A stretch of DNA of 45,477 nucleotides from Schoenoplectus triqueter (GCA_964058805.1 CAXKVV010000897.1:1-45477); one strand, 5' to 3'. Shown: positions 1 to 11,501, numbered from the stretch's first letter. The notes: a model not told the origin generated them from the sequence alone. A program made the numbers and translations.

Positions 1-880
1 GAGGTTTAAGCGGGACAAAAATTGTTGAATATAAGCTGTTGCCTGAACGGTCGGATAGAGAAATTAAACGCGAAAAGTATATATATTTTTCCGGGTGACT
101 ACCACTTGTCATGTCCTTGCTAACCAGAGATAAGAAACCAAGTTAATCAAATTCAAATACACGCAAAAGAAAAAAAAGAAGTTATGCTATAATTTAGGTA
201 CATTAAATGCTCAATTCAATGGTCCATAACAAAGGGCGAATAGTCAAACACAAGCAATTAACACCAAGCAAGTCAGGACAAGTATAAACAATCAAACCTC
301 CAACAAGAATAATTTAATAGATTATAGTCATATCATTGAAAGGGATAATTTTGATCAAGGGAAATTACATCAGATTCAAACTTATTAACTAATTGAGTAT
401 TAAATAAAAAATTAATAATTTAATATATATTCTTATCTAATAAAAAATATTAAAATAATAATATTTTATATATTAAAAATAACAACAAAATAAAAACCAA
501 AATAATAGATAATTAAGTTGATGAAGAAAATTTTCGTGTAAGATATTTTATATTTTGATATCTTTACATAATTATATAATTATACACGATATTAAATATT
601 TTTTTTTAATAAAAATAATTTGACAATTCATAGAGTCAAAAAAAAATATCAAGGGAAGTTCCCGGCCCCAATTAGATCCGTCCCTGATCATTCATATACA
701 CGTTCATACGAATCAATCTTCCATCTGACACGGGAGCTTGTTTGAAACTAAATTCTATCAAGACATACAAGGGAAAAAAATAAAGTGCTTCTATGTAAAA
801 CCCAAATCACTTGTTTCATGTGCTAGACGCTGTTTACTTTAGCTTCTCTATGCTCTAGTGAACTGAAATTTTTGCACTTC
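1..880. other. AT-rich intergenic sequence, no gene seen
   Basis: No open frame or splice-like structure is convincing here. Around 655-687 the sequence GGCCCCAATTAGATCCGTCC followed by CTG looks like one end of a plant hAT-type element (CAGGGacGGATC... on the minus strand), but I found no matching second end, so this is only a weak suggestion. Confidence 0.4.
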
Positions 881-1690
881 AGCCTATTGATGCTTCATTT
901 ATTCTTCATCTTCACTTTCTTCAAGATCATCCTCTGTGCCTCAGTTCCTCCAAAATTCGAGAAGTCGATCCCTCTCAAGTCCAAATCACTTCCATCTTCA
1001 TCTTCATCAACCCACCTGTCCAAAGATGTAGAAAAGCCAAGTTGAGGAGGGAGAAACCAAAAAATAGACACAAGATTGAAATTAGGGTCCAACAATATTA
1101 ATTAATAAAAAAAGTATCAGATGGAAAAGTAATATTTGTTGCCCTGATCATTATGTCAATTTGTAACACAGAATGTAGTCACACATGGTTTATTTGTTGG
1201 ATGTTATTGTTGCCCTGATCATTATGTCAAACGACTATCATATTTATCACACCTTCTAATATGAATTGTGTAGACATGGCTAGGGGTTGGAAGGACATTT
1301 TCACTAATTTCATTGTGTGTTTGTGCGACTCATGCTGTCATGCACAAGCGTATATGTATAGTCAGGTATATGTTTTCTTGAATCTAACAAAAAGTGCTCA
1401 GTAGCTCATTCAACCATAATCTGCGCGCCCAAAAATAGCTTAAACAAACTTAAACAAATATAGCACAAGTATAGAATTAACAGAGTTGGTTAGTGACAAA
1501 TTAGCTTCGTGGAAGGATTTGACGGTACCAATGTCCTCCCAGCAATTCAAGGATGAATGCCTGCACACAGAAGTCATAAAAACATTTAATATTTGATATA
1601 ATAAGAATATCAGTCTATGCTTACATGTGTTTAAAAATAAAAAATAAAAACCAGACATTAACATATTTTAAAATGGCAAACATCAATTTA

Positions 1691-2690
1691 CATGCAGAAG
1701 TTTTGACTTGTTTTGTGTTTTAACATTCCTTAATCCTCAGCATATTATTGTCAGATACATATTATAGAACTTGACAGGTGTTCTGATTACGAAGATTATA
1801 TCATGATATGTAGATTATAAGTGTGCCCAAGTTGTCATTGCTCAGGGTGTGTTTTCATAATGCATTCATAATTCGCAATAACTAGTTGTTACTACGGGAT
1901 AACCAAACATGGTGACCATCCATTCTTGGCATCCCATTCATAAGATTCCAGATACCACGATATCTGTGCATTCTGACTTCCCAGGTTTCACTGATAACAC
2001 CAATAACTCCAACCAAAAGCACCCCAAGTGTTTAGGCATCTAGCTATTTGAGTACATGTAAATTCTAACATTGATATACATCACAGGTTCATGTTTAATA
2101 ACATTATGGCAGTTACTGCGGAAAAAAAAAATATGCTCACAGATAATCATATGTTGCTTGTTTAAAATAAAATACAAAGTCCATAAGCATATTTAGCAAC
2201 ACTCTGTTTATAATGGCAGAAGTTTTTACTTGTTTCAAGTGTTACTTGAGTACTCTAATAATGTGCTCAGTATATATATTGTAGTCAGATACAAATTATA
2301 GAACCTGACAGAAGTTCTGACTATGAAGATTATAACATGACATACAATTATGAATGTGCCCAACTTATAACTGGTCAGGGTTGTTTCCTAGCGCATTCAT
2401 AATTTGCGATAACTTAGTCTTATAATCAAACAACATGACCATCCATTCTTGGTATCCTACTTCTTAGATTCCAGATACCCAGATATCTGGGCATTCCAAC
2501 TTCCCAGTTTCTCAGTGATAACTCCAACCAACAGCACCCCAAGTTTTAGGCATCTAGCTTTTTGAGTACTTCTAAATTCTAAAACCTTAAAGGCTCAAGA
2601 TTGAATAATTTTGTGGTAGTTTCTGAAAAAAAAAACAAATGATATCCACGCACATGGAGAATCCTATGTGGCTTGTTAAAAAATAAAAAC
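1691..2690. repeat. Tandem direct duplication, two diverged copies of about 0.5 kb
   Basis: Copy 1 (about 1691-2175) and copy 2 (about 2213-2690) run in the same order through shared blocks: GCAGAAGTTTT.ACTTGTTT, GTCAGATACA.ATTATAGAAC, GTGCCCAA, GCATTCATAATT.GC, GATTCCAGATACC and GGCATCTAGCT.TTTGAGTAC. Small indels separate them. They sit in what would be an intron of the weak minus-strand unit. Confidence 0.8.
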
Positions 2691-3120
2691 AAACTTCACC
2701 CACCCTTCATGTCCCCTTCCTAAAATGAAAACATTTGACATAATAAAACAGGAAAGTCCTAGAATCAATGTTCTAACTAATAACTTTCAGCATTTAAGGT
2801 ATATTTTGCTAAAATATGAAAAACAAAGTATAGTTAATGCAATTACATACCGGTGAGGCCTTCTTTCCTAGACCACTCATGCCAAGTTTGAGGCAAATCC
2901 GACTCCTCAACATAAGTGATGCAGCCTCATGAAGACCTATATTAAAACAGTTTAGAACATATTAAGAACAATTGTGATAAGGACCAAAAATAAAATTGAT
3001 ATGCCAACTAGATGTTAATTGACATGTTAATTTTGCAGCCTGTTATAATCAAACTACAATGTTTGGTCATACAGTCATATTCTTTTTTTTATAACATATC
3101 ATTTCTCTGTACGTGCAACA

Positions 3121-3212
3121 GTATATAATCATCAATCTTCTTCAAATATCTTCAGATCAAGAAGCAGTATATAATCATCAATCTTCTTCAAATATCTTCA
3201 GATCAAGAAACA
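3121..3212. repeat. 46-bp direct tandem repeat, two copies
   Basis: The units 3121-3166 and 3167-3212 both start GTATATAATCATCAATCTTC and end GATCAAGAA.CA. They are identical except for one base near the end, so the duplication is recent or was slippage-mediated. Confidence 0.9.
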
Positions 3213-4252
3213 GATATAGCACAAAATTGATTTTTATACATATATAAAATTAACTCTTTCATTGTGAAAAAGTTTGTGTTTGTCTTGATCTGTTGGATAT
3301 TATGATTGTCATTTACAAACTCAATGAGAATCAAATGACCAAAGCTATATCCCAAGGAAGTCTTTTCTCTAACAATACAAACTCTCACAAATAGCAGAAA
3401 CATCATAATTTTCAGACGATAGGTCAGGGCTACTAAACCTTTTCTGCCTATCTAAATAATTGAAATTTTCGTAAAATATATTTGCGAGACGTAGCAATAG
3501 AAACATATAAATAAATATTAACCTAAATTTATCAGAATATTGAATAGTGCATCATGTGTAAAAACTAGTAAGCCTTTTCTTTTCTTTTTTTAACATTAAC
3601 TGATGGACAATTGCTATACCAGGCCAGGTCACAGAAATATCAGACCACAGTAGTAAGTCATTTTTTGAATTATAAAATGTATAAATATAGTCCACAACCA
3701 CAACTCTTAATCTAATCATTTAATAGTGTTTGGTTCTATTTGTAAAACATATCCTAAAGCCAATTTTGATAGCACTACCGAGGAAAATCAGTCTCATACC
3801 ACACAGGTAGCGCTCTTTTTTCTCTTTCAATCTTTACTGAGAACTTTACAAGTCCGAACTCTCCCTATTTGAGTTCCTAGTAGAAAATGTAGAACTAAAT
3901 ATACTACAACAATTGGTTTCGACATGCAGAAGAGATAATCAATCCATCCGTTCAATTTTACGAATCGAGTAGCCACCATAAACACACAAATTTTAAACAA
4001 ATCAATCTTCTCTGTATCGTGACACTCGATTCAAATCCCAAAGGCATCGATCGGCCAAAGAAACAGGAAATGAAATTCAATTTACCTCAGAGACAGTAGA
4101 TCGATCAAGTACACCCGCCGCGAGCTCTCCTCCTCCGTTCGTACAAAGCCCTGGATCTCCCCTCCCTGGCTCCCTCTTCTTCTTCTTGTCCTACACGCTA
4201 CGCTCTCTGTTACTTCCTCTCTCTCAATTGGTCGGTGAATTCGATTTGAGAG

Positions 4253-5380
4253 TTGAGAGCCGACTCGCCCCTTTTATGCTCTCTCCTTTTCTTTCGAGCG
4301 TTCCCCCTTTTTCCTCGTCTTTTATTTCTTTCCCGTTATACTCCTCGACTGTTTGATACTTTGATTGGACCCTTGCTGTATCCAGCTGTTAATCTGTTAC
4401 CTTCTCTTTTGGGCTTTCGCTGCTTTTGTTGGGCCGTCTTGTTCTGGGCTGGTTTATATGAGATGAAGTTCTAATTTTCTGATACTAAAACTACGCAATG
4501 GTTTTTTCATTATCCCATTGAATATCCTGGGCTTTATGTTATGGAAGCTCTTTTCGTTTTTAATTACACTATAATATTCTGGGCCGACTTGTATGCAAGA
4601 TCTGAAAAACCTGAAAATATTTGAGGTTCAATGTACAGCTGATCTTTAATTATCTTTGTTTACTCATTGAGGGTTATGCGTTTCATCATTTAATACTAAC
4701 CGCTTCTATATGACATATTGTTTTATTTTATTTATTTATGATTCAATCAAATTTTAAATCACGAGTTTTTCGGTCAGCTAACACGAAATCTTTCATGTGC
4801 AAGAAGCGCGTTCAAAAAGAACTAAATAGTTTTATTTATTTGATTTTGAAAAATGAAAGAACTGAATCTAGTCATAGAAAAACAGGACGACCAATTTTAC
4901 AACGAAATGCTTGAGAAAATATACGAACTCTCATTGCCTCTAAAGCTGTCAATGGATATAACGAAAATTTCTTACTCATACTTTTATCTAATAAGTTAAC
5001 GAATTTTTTATAAATTTTTTATCTAATAAGTTAACGAATTTTTTTATCCATATTTATATCCGATAACTTAATAAAAATAAAATTTTATTCATATCCATTT
5101 TATTGGATACGATACGAATCGGCCAAATGGCCAAAAGGGTTTCACTAACAGCCATAATCGCTTCATTGGCAAGTAAAAGTATTAAAACGAAACAAATGTT
5201 AAAGATTGCTTGAGTTTTTAGATGGTATACTAGGATCAAAATATTTTTGGTCCAGAGAGACTAGTCCTAATTAAAAAGTCGGTGCAATGTAAGTTCTGAA
5301 TATGGACTGAGTTTTTAATTCGGTTCAAATTATACTTTTAGCTATTATTAATTGAAAGTAATTAATTACTTTCAGAATTA
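4253..5380. other. Intergenic, AT-rich, with a short tandem repeat
   Basis: No supported gene. The block TTTATCTAATAAGTTAACGA occurs twice, at about 4983 and 5018, as a short tandem duplication. Confidence 0.4.
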
Positions 5381-5388
5381 TCTTAAAA

Positions 5389-6150
5389 TTAATCAAAGAA
5401 AAATCGGTAAAAGAGTATAACTATCTTTTTAATAATAAAAAATAAACAATCTTGTGTTGTGTGACCTTCCTTATGGCATGAGAAGTATATGCACGTCATT
5501 CTTTTTTCATCTCGCTTTTTATTCTGTTCCTTCTCTAGATTGAGCATTCTTTCAAATATTTTTGTGATGATTTGATCATTCATATAAGATGAGCTAGATG
5601 ATGTCTTGCTTGAATAATAGCGCGATGAAGATTTTTGAGTTTGAAGTGCGGTTTCTTTGAGTTTTGGTGTGAGCTCTCCATTTTATCGTAACTTCTCCTC
5701 AAAGCATAGAAGATGAGTGAACATTTCTTCATGTGTGAATTTACCAAGAGTGTCTTGCATTGCTTCTAGAGTGCTTATCATGCTCTCCCATCTTGATCTT
5801 TTCATCATTGTCCTAAAAATGTTGCCTACAATTTTAGAATTAGACAATGATTCTTCAATTTCATCAAATTCATTTAGAATACGCATTAATTTCGAATATA
5901 TATTCTCAATTGACTCTCCTTTTTGTATACAAAAATTTTCAAATTCAGACTCTAAACCCATTAATTTTGTTCTTTTCATTTGAGAATTATCCTCAAATCT
6001 ATACAATAGGTCTCTCATATTTCACTAGCAATTTTGGTAGAACCAAATAATATAGCAATTCTTTCACTAATCGAATTTAAAATAACATTGACGGCATAAT
6101 CATTTTGATTTCAGTTCTTTGACCTTTTATGTCAATGTGAGGTTGCTAGG
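5389..6150 (-). pseudogene. gag: Degenerate Copia-type gag (UBN2-like) polyprotein fragment
   Basis: The longest open stretch (6018-5683, about 111 codons) has the layout of the plant Copia gag UBN2 domain: MRDLLYRFED, then a central S-I-E-N-I-Y-S-K-L-M and a C-terminal FTHEEMFTHLL. An upstream piece at about 6110-6020 (NSISERIAILFGS..KIASEI) continues the domain in another frame behind a stop codon. A further stretch at 5583-5389 contains C-H-K-E-G-H-T-T-Q-D-C, a CCHC zinc knuckle whose first cysteine position is tyrosine. No protease, integrase or reverse transcriptase follows downstream, so this is a dead 5' fragment of an LTR retrotransposon. The primer-binding site at 6344-6355 has the matching orientation. 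Confidence 0.8.
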
Positions 6151-6343
6151 ATCATAATGTGGAACATAACCATGTTGGACAATATCCTAAAAGTCTAGTA
6201 TGTTGAGATAGTTCACCATATATTTCTTTTAAAAGTTAATTTTTTTTGCAATTAAGACTTAGGATTGAGGGTTCTTTTATATGCATTAAGAAGTCATTTT
6301 GGATCAAAAATATCATAAATAAAGAAATTAAAACTGAGCTCTT

Positions 6344-6355
6344 GCTCTGATACCA
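6344..6355 (-). promoter_or_regulatory. Retrotransposon primer-binding site (initiator tRNA-Met type)
   Basis: The minus strand reads TGGTATCAGAGC, the usual plant LTR-retrotransposon primer-binding site complementary to the 3' end of initiator tRNA-Met. On the minus strand it is preceded by ...TATCA plus three bases, which fits an LTR ending in CA at 6359-6360. The gag remnant lies about 200 bp downstream on the same strand. Confidence 0.85.
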
Positions 6356-6358
6356 CTT

Positions 6359-7020
6359 TGATAGCCTATGATGGTGATATTTAAAGGCTAAAATAGTACA
6401 AGATTGTAAAGAACCTAAGGTAGAAATGTATAAACTGATTTGAGGCTTAATGTTCAAGTATAATGGCAGCAGAAATAATTCATTTCGATTCAATTCTCAC
6501 AAGAATATAACAATCAAAGAAATGAGAGAAAAGAAAAGATCAAATAAAAATACAAGATGTAACAAAGTTCGGTTTAAAATGCATACGTCTTTGGGTCTCC
6601 CAATCTCTAACAATTGAGGTTGAGCCGAAACACTAAAAAATAGTTTTACACTTGTAGAACTTAGTCCCTTATACAAAAATGGGCTGCCAAGATTATCGAT
6701 AATAAGAATGATAACACACTAAAAAAGGTGAGTGACAACACACTCAAAACAAAAAAGTGAGTGACAACACACTCAAAATAAGAAGTGAGTGACAAACACA
6801 CTCTAGAAAGGTGAGCACTGCAGTTTAAGAAAAGTAAGCACAACAACTCAAAACAGTTTACAAATAGATCACGAAGGATCAAGTTGAAAGAATAGAGAGA
6901 AGCTAGATTGAGCTTAAATAAAAATTTAGCTAATTGGGTGTTTCTATCTCTTAACTTATATCTCTCACTTAGTATATGGCTAGTAAGCTCTCTAGAGTAA
7001 TGATTTAGCTAGATGAATTT
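6359..7020 (-). mobile_element. Probable 5' LTR region of the minus-strand Copia remnant
   Basis: The position next to the primer-binding site implies that the LTR lies at higher coordinates from 6359 (TGATAGCC on the plus strand). The far boundary is not resolvable by eye. Within it, 6725-6810 holds three imperfect copies of a unit of about 35 bp containing GTGAGTGACAACACACTC. Confidence 0.45.
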
Positions 7021-7079
7021 ATCTCATAATTAATCAATGAGAGAGGTGATCCTTTCTAAATAGTTTATTCATCTATTTT

Positions 7080-8160
7080 CAAAAGATAGTGATGATAGTG
7101 ATGATGATCTTGTTGAGAATGACAAATTTTGTGTTAAAAATACAAATAATTTGAATGATTAGGCTGAACTTGAATCTTTTTTATTTAGTTTAGAGAGTCT
7201 TATTCATGATTCATCTTCTCAAAAAGAGATAATTGAGAGATTTGAAAATATAATTTTGGAGTTTGAGTCAAATGTTCAATGTTATGAGTCTAAATTGTAA
7301 AATCCGGAAAAAAAATATTAAACATACTTAGATGAAGTTGCAACATTAAAACTGAAAGTATAAACTTTAGAAACTGAAAATATGGTACTAAATCACTTCA
7401 ATGGATTTAGACAAGTTTGTAGGTCAAAGACCTAGCAGCAAGTCGGGTCTTGGATATAAGAAATCTTCTAAGACTTCAAATTACCCTAAATAAAAAAACA
7501 AGATCAAGTGTCGAATGCAAAAATTGTAAAACCTAGTAATGTTAAATCTTTTAATAAAAAACACAATTATGCATTTCAATATAAGCAATTTGATAAAATT
7601 TTTAATAAAGGACAAATGAATTTTTAAAACAATAGTGCTACACTTTTCAATTCTAGTTGGTCAAACAAATTATATTTTAAAGGACCCGATGGATGGTTTT
7701 ATGAGTTTAAAAATTAAAATGGTTTTCAAATCAAAACTCAAAGATATGAGTATAAATGAGTTGTTCCTCAAAAATGTAAAAATATTTCTAAAGAAAAACT
7801 CAAGACTCAAGCTCAAGGATTAAAAAAAAAACTATCAAAATATTTTTGTTAAATGGAGTAAGAAGTCTCAAATATGTGTATTTTATAATTATTATTGTCA
7901 TATTGGTCATATTTCACCTAGTTGCAAACTTAGAAAGAAAAACAACATTATAATGAAAAACTACACCCATCTTTATATCCCTCATTTTTGCTAACCCTTA
8001 TATATGTTCCTTTATATCCCACATTTGCAATTATTATTGTCATATTGGTCATATCTCACTTGGTTGTAAACTTAGAAAGAAAAATAATATCACAAATGTT
8101 ATTTGAGTTTCTAAGATTAAAAATTAGAGACCTCAATACTTAATTCTCCCTTCAAACCGT
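7080..8160 (+). pseudogene. Second, plus-strand Copia-like gag remnant
   Basis: Translation across frames and several stops gives an acidic Asp/Ser start (DSDDSDDDLVEND), then a coiled-coil-like Lys/Glu/Leu stretch (SQKEIIERFENIILEFES). A basic linker with GYKKSSKTSNYP follows, then a decayed zinc knuckle with C-H-I-G-H-I-S-P-S-C at about 7900. This order is typical of the C-terminal half of large plant Copia gag proteins. The knuckle region is duplicated (about 7888-7955 and 8030-8097, sharing TTATTATTGTCATATTGGTC). Orientation is opposite to the gag at 5389-6150, so these are two elements or a rearranged one. No intact ORF remains. Confidence 0.55.
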
Positions 8161-8382
8161 ACATGCCACATGCTTAGGGAAGTTAACTAATTTTTTTAAT
8201 GAATTATATTTTTTTTATTATTTTGTTTCATTCTTGAAAGTATTTTAAATTTTTTATCTTATACATGATGCATACATTAAGGAGGAGAAATCAATTTAGA
8301 GGGAGCTAAATTGAAATAAATTTCTTACTCACATCTTTTTGCCCGATTTTCAAAAAGAAGAGAAGTTTTTGAGTAAAATTCA

Positions 8383-8510
8383 CATATCATATGTTATATC
8401 TATGCATGTTTTGTAAATTGACAAATCAAAAAAAGTGTTTAGTGTAAAAATCATTCCCTTTTGTCGATTTGCAAAATATGCATGAGTGCATAGATATAAC
8501 ATATGATATG
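8383..8510. repeat. Inverted repeat with perfect 24-bp arms
   Basis: The arms are 8383-8406 and 8487-8510. Each is 24 bp and they are perfect reverse complements (CATATCATATGTTATATC... against ...GATATAACATATGATATG). Weaker complementarity continues inward (TTTTGTAAATTGACAA against TTGTCGATTTGCAAAA), so most of the 128 bp can fold into a hairpin. It lies just downstream of the Copia debris and a purine-rich AAGGAGGAGAAA tract (about 8279). Confidence 0.85.
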
Positions 8511-8821
8511 CCCGGTGCATGATTCTTTCTTTTTCTATAAGATTAATTGTCAATTTTTCTTTCTTTGTCAGATTCCAAATGTGTTAATGCTATCAAAGGA
8601 AATTAATTATTTTATTATCTACTAATAATTTATCTTATTCTAATAATGATCATTACTGACACAAACATATTTTGAAAGCAGAAAAATCATGGTGATATTT
8701 CTTGCAATGTCATTTAAGAAAAATGATTGTGATGAGCTTTTTGCATAGAACATTATCTCTTCTCCCTCCCCCCTCCCTCCCTTTTTTTGTGCTTTACTGG
8801 AGTAGTCAATGTGTTTTGTAG

Positions 8822-9483
8822 GAAGCTGATGTGGAAAAGCTTCAATAAAGAGACGATTCTTCATTAGAGGTATTTTAGTTATTCACAATTTATTTTATTT
8901 AAATTTGTTCATCTGGAATCATATGAATAAATGATGTATGATGGTTGTCTTTTTTTTTTTTGAAACTTTGTTGTGAGGTCTATTCTTTTATCAATTCTTG
9001 TCAATATTTATTAGTTCAGACTTTATTAGCTTAATGTTATTATTTTTTACCAAGTTCATAGGATGCAAGCCTATTGAGAGTTCTTACAAAAATGAGAGGT
9101 GTTGATGTGGATGATCGTCAGGTGAATTAAAGAATTTTTATTCCAATATCTTTTCTTTTTTATCGTAGAAAGGACCTTCTTTCTGATGAACAGTTCCAGG
9201 ATGATCTCATGACAATGCTTATAGCAGGGCATGAAACAATTGTTGTTGTTCTTACTTGGTCAATTTTTCTTCTTGCTCAGCTAATTTTATATTTGTTTCT
9301 CGTAATGATGATTTTGTATCTGTGGGACTATGGACGGTCCATGTATTTTTTTTTTATATTTCTGGTATCATGTAGGACCCATCCAAGATGAGAAATGCAC
9401 GAGCAGAGGTTGATTCAGTGCTCAGTGGAAAATGATTCACCATGGAAAGCATCAAGAAACATGAAAAGATTAATTCATCTTAG
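8822..9483 (+). pseudogene. CYP97B-like cytochrome P450 pseudogene, four partial exons
   Basis: Four exon relics are recognisable. 8822-8869 (EADVEKLQ, stop, RDDSSLE) ends at a GTATTT donor. 9062-9121 (DASLLRVLTKMRGVDVDDRQ) is bounded by AG and GTGAAT. 9169-9280 carries DDLMTMLIAGHETI and LTWSIFLLAQ, the I-helix oxygen-activation motif A-G-x-E-T. 9376-9483 (DPSKMRNARAEVDSVL, later MESIKK) runs into stops. Order and wording match the CYP97 carotenoid-hydroxylase family, with CYP97B closest by recollection. Breaks are: TAA at 8846-8848; loss of the donor after exon 3 (CAG followed by CTAATT instead of GTAATT); TGA at 9433-9435; no ExxR, PERF or haem-cysteine exons downstream. An internal gene fragment copied with its introns is the simplest reading. 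Confidence 0.9.
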
Positions 9484-9489
9484 TTAATG

Positions 9490-11240
9490 GTGTGCATGTA
9501 TTTAACTTTCACATGCTGAACAACTTTCAATAGCCAAGGAGATAAGAACTTAACAGAGGCAAAGTTGAGTTTGAGGAGTATTTATAGATATCATTATTAT
9601 AGGGAAATAGAATTAACTATTGCAAACAACTTTTTTTTGATCACTTTATTATTTGAGCATTATAAAACACAATTTTGAGTCTAATGCCAGCAAAGGGCAA
9701 ATCTGATAACTTGAGTCTGTCAGAACCTTTTTACCAGTTTGAGAGGTCTAACTAATGTATTTTTCTTTGAAAAATTTAAACACAAACTTCATTTGACATC
9801 TATTTTGAGAATAAAAAATAAAATATATATATCATAATTGCTGATTGAGATAAATGGTTCAGATCAGCTTTGGATTAATAAAAAATATATATCACATTAA
9901 TTTTTCTATTGGTATAACAATTAAAGCAGGATGTGTAAGTCAAATCTCTTATTATTATTGTGTTCCTTACTCTTTTAAGTTGTTTGGCATTCAAATGTTG
10001 GATGTTGTAGCAATGGACCAATGGTATATGTTAGTTTGTAAAGTAATTTCAGTAATATTTTTAGTTCACGAATAATTTTTCCAACTGAGCACAAAACGTA
10101 CAACAGATTATCAAAATAAAATAGTGGAGTCAAAAGGGCAACAACCAACAAGGATTAGCTGTCAGCAGCATTTGTGAAGCATTTGTACCAATTTTTTTTC
10201 ATGGTATGAGCATTATTTTAATATTGGATAAATTTTCAGGTCGGTGCATTCTATATCAGGTTTCCTGCTCTTTTCAATAGTTGCTTCTGAAATAAAATAA
10301 CGGTTTTATTTTATTGGGTAAACTAGCTGCACCAATTGGCTTGCGAGTAGGAAAGGGTTTCATTTCTAGCCTTTATATGCATTTGGCTATCATGTGAAAA
10401 CTTTTGCTATAAATTTTAGTTTAATTGATTTAATATTAGAATGTTCATGTTTCTAAGGTTCTCTTGGTGATAGATTTTAATGTATTGTATTTTATGTTTG
10501 TAGGCAATATACTAATAATAGATTATAGATGCTTTCTGAATGTAAGTGTTAAGCGTTTACTATTCAAAATGGCTCGTTCTTGCGCCTTCATGATTAAAAT
10601 CAAAATAATTCTACACCGTTAATTTTGAATATCGATGGTTAATATGATTTCATGTGTGAATTTATTTAGCGCCAGCGCTTCGGATTTCTGATATCTTTTA
10701 TGTTGTTTAGTCAAATAAATTTAACAAATGCAACTTCTGTACGTATCCGGATTCCGAGTTAAAAAATGTTCCAAAAATGGAACGCAATTTGTTCCCAACG
10801 AACTTTTACGAATAATCAAGCCTCTTGCAAATATAGACAAAATCATATATAGGGCGTTTTGTAATTTGTAGTACTTTTCCGAAACTTTTAGTATGATGTA
10901 CAGAAATTGAAGAGTAAATCCAGTCAATACTTCTAATCACTATTCTGACACAAATTCAAATTTCGATTCGGGGAGCTATAAAATTGAAAAGGAGAAATAA
11001 GTTTGTTCAAAGTAACCTATGAGGCCTGAATAATCAGCTCAGACTTTGATTAAAGCTCGATTCAATACATACTAGTAATCCGAAATCAATCGATTTCTCC
11101 CACTGATGTCACTACAATATCATATGATAATCATGACTAATTTCTAAATCCTAACAATATACACAACAAGTATCCCAAGGGCAAAAATTAAGCGAAAAAT
11201 ATGGAAGGAAGAAGAGAAAAGAGAGACAAAAAGGAATTCT
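9490..11240. other. Intergenic, nothing recognised
   Basis: AT-rich sequence on both strands with only short chance ORFs. No P450 3' exons, RNA gene or transposon end could be identified. Confidence 0.4.
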
Positions 11241-11243
11241 GAA

Positions 11244-11501
11244 CTAATTAAGAGACATGTTGCGGAGGCGGCTCGGCATCGGTCTGAAGGTCCATCGCCT
11301 GAGTCCCGGTGGGCCCCTCCGGCGAACTGGAGGGGACAGTGCTCTCCGCAGCAACTCCTTATTAGAAGGGATCCTCCTCCTGATACCATTTCGCTGCCTC
11401 GCTGACGGTGGGACCGGGGGAACTCCCTTTGCCTTGTTGCACAGCTCCGGTCGCGAGATCGCCTCAAGCTGGTGCTGATCGGCGCACATCACAAGCGACA
11501 T
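11244..11501 (-). CDS. Small basic protein of unknown function, copy 1
   Basis: An intronless ORF of 85 residues starts at ATG 11501 (MSLVMCADQHQ) and stops TAG at 11244. It is clearly more GC-rich than its surroundings. The first 35 residues are mixed. The C-terminal half is strongly basic and proline-rich, with NKELLRRAL, PPVRRRG, RRWTF and a final PMPSRLRNMS. There is no signal peptide or membrane segment. A second ORF at 14521-14237 on the same strand shares this C-terminal half (about 26 of 40 positions identical by my alignment), and such conservation argues that both are or were coding. The charge suggests a nucleic-acid- or partner-binding peptide, but the family is unknown to me and I assign no function. 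Confidence 0.6.
   Translation of the reverse strand: MSLVMCADQHQLEAISRPELCNKAKGVPPVPPSARQRNGIRRRIPSNKELLRRALSPPVRRRGPPGLRRWTFRPMPSRLRNMSLN

Larger units (their letters stand above)
885..4250 (-). pseudogene. Possible spliced unit ending in a p23 co-chaperone-like acidic exon
   Basis: On the minus strand a CT-rich leader without ATG (about 4250-4087) ends at a GTAAAT donor. An exon at about 2937-2856 lies between an AG and a GTATGT donor. A third piece at about 1562-1530 follows GTGTGCAG, and a last exon begins after GGACAG at about 1012. The last exon reads W-V-D-E-D-E-D-G and then G-I-D-F-S-N-F-G-G. That closely resembles what I recall of the segment after the CS domain of plant p23 (Hsp90 co-chaperone) proteins. 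An acidic end (EDDLEESEDEE, stop) follows in another frame, so a frameshift is likely. One joining of the last three exons is open (about 70 residues, starting MLRSRIC), but it contains no CS domain. I read this as a remnant or a non-coding transcript. A real short protein is possible. Confidence 0.3.

Noticed and set aside
2856..2937. Alternative frame of the exon at 2.9 kb (YVEESDLPQTWHEWSRKEGLT)
   Set aside because: It looks protein-like, but a TGA lies just upstream in frame and joining to the next exon stops after four codons; I could not match it to a family.
11144..11467. 107-codon minus-strand ORF rich in Arg/Cys
   Set aside because: Shifted-frame shadow of the 85-residue ORF; the paired copy at 14.2 kb supports the other frame.
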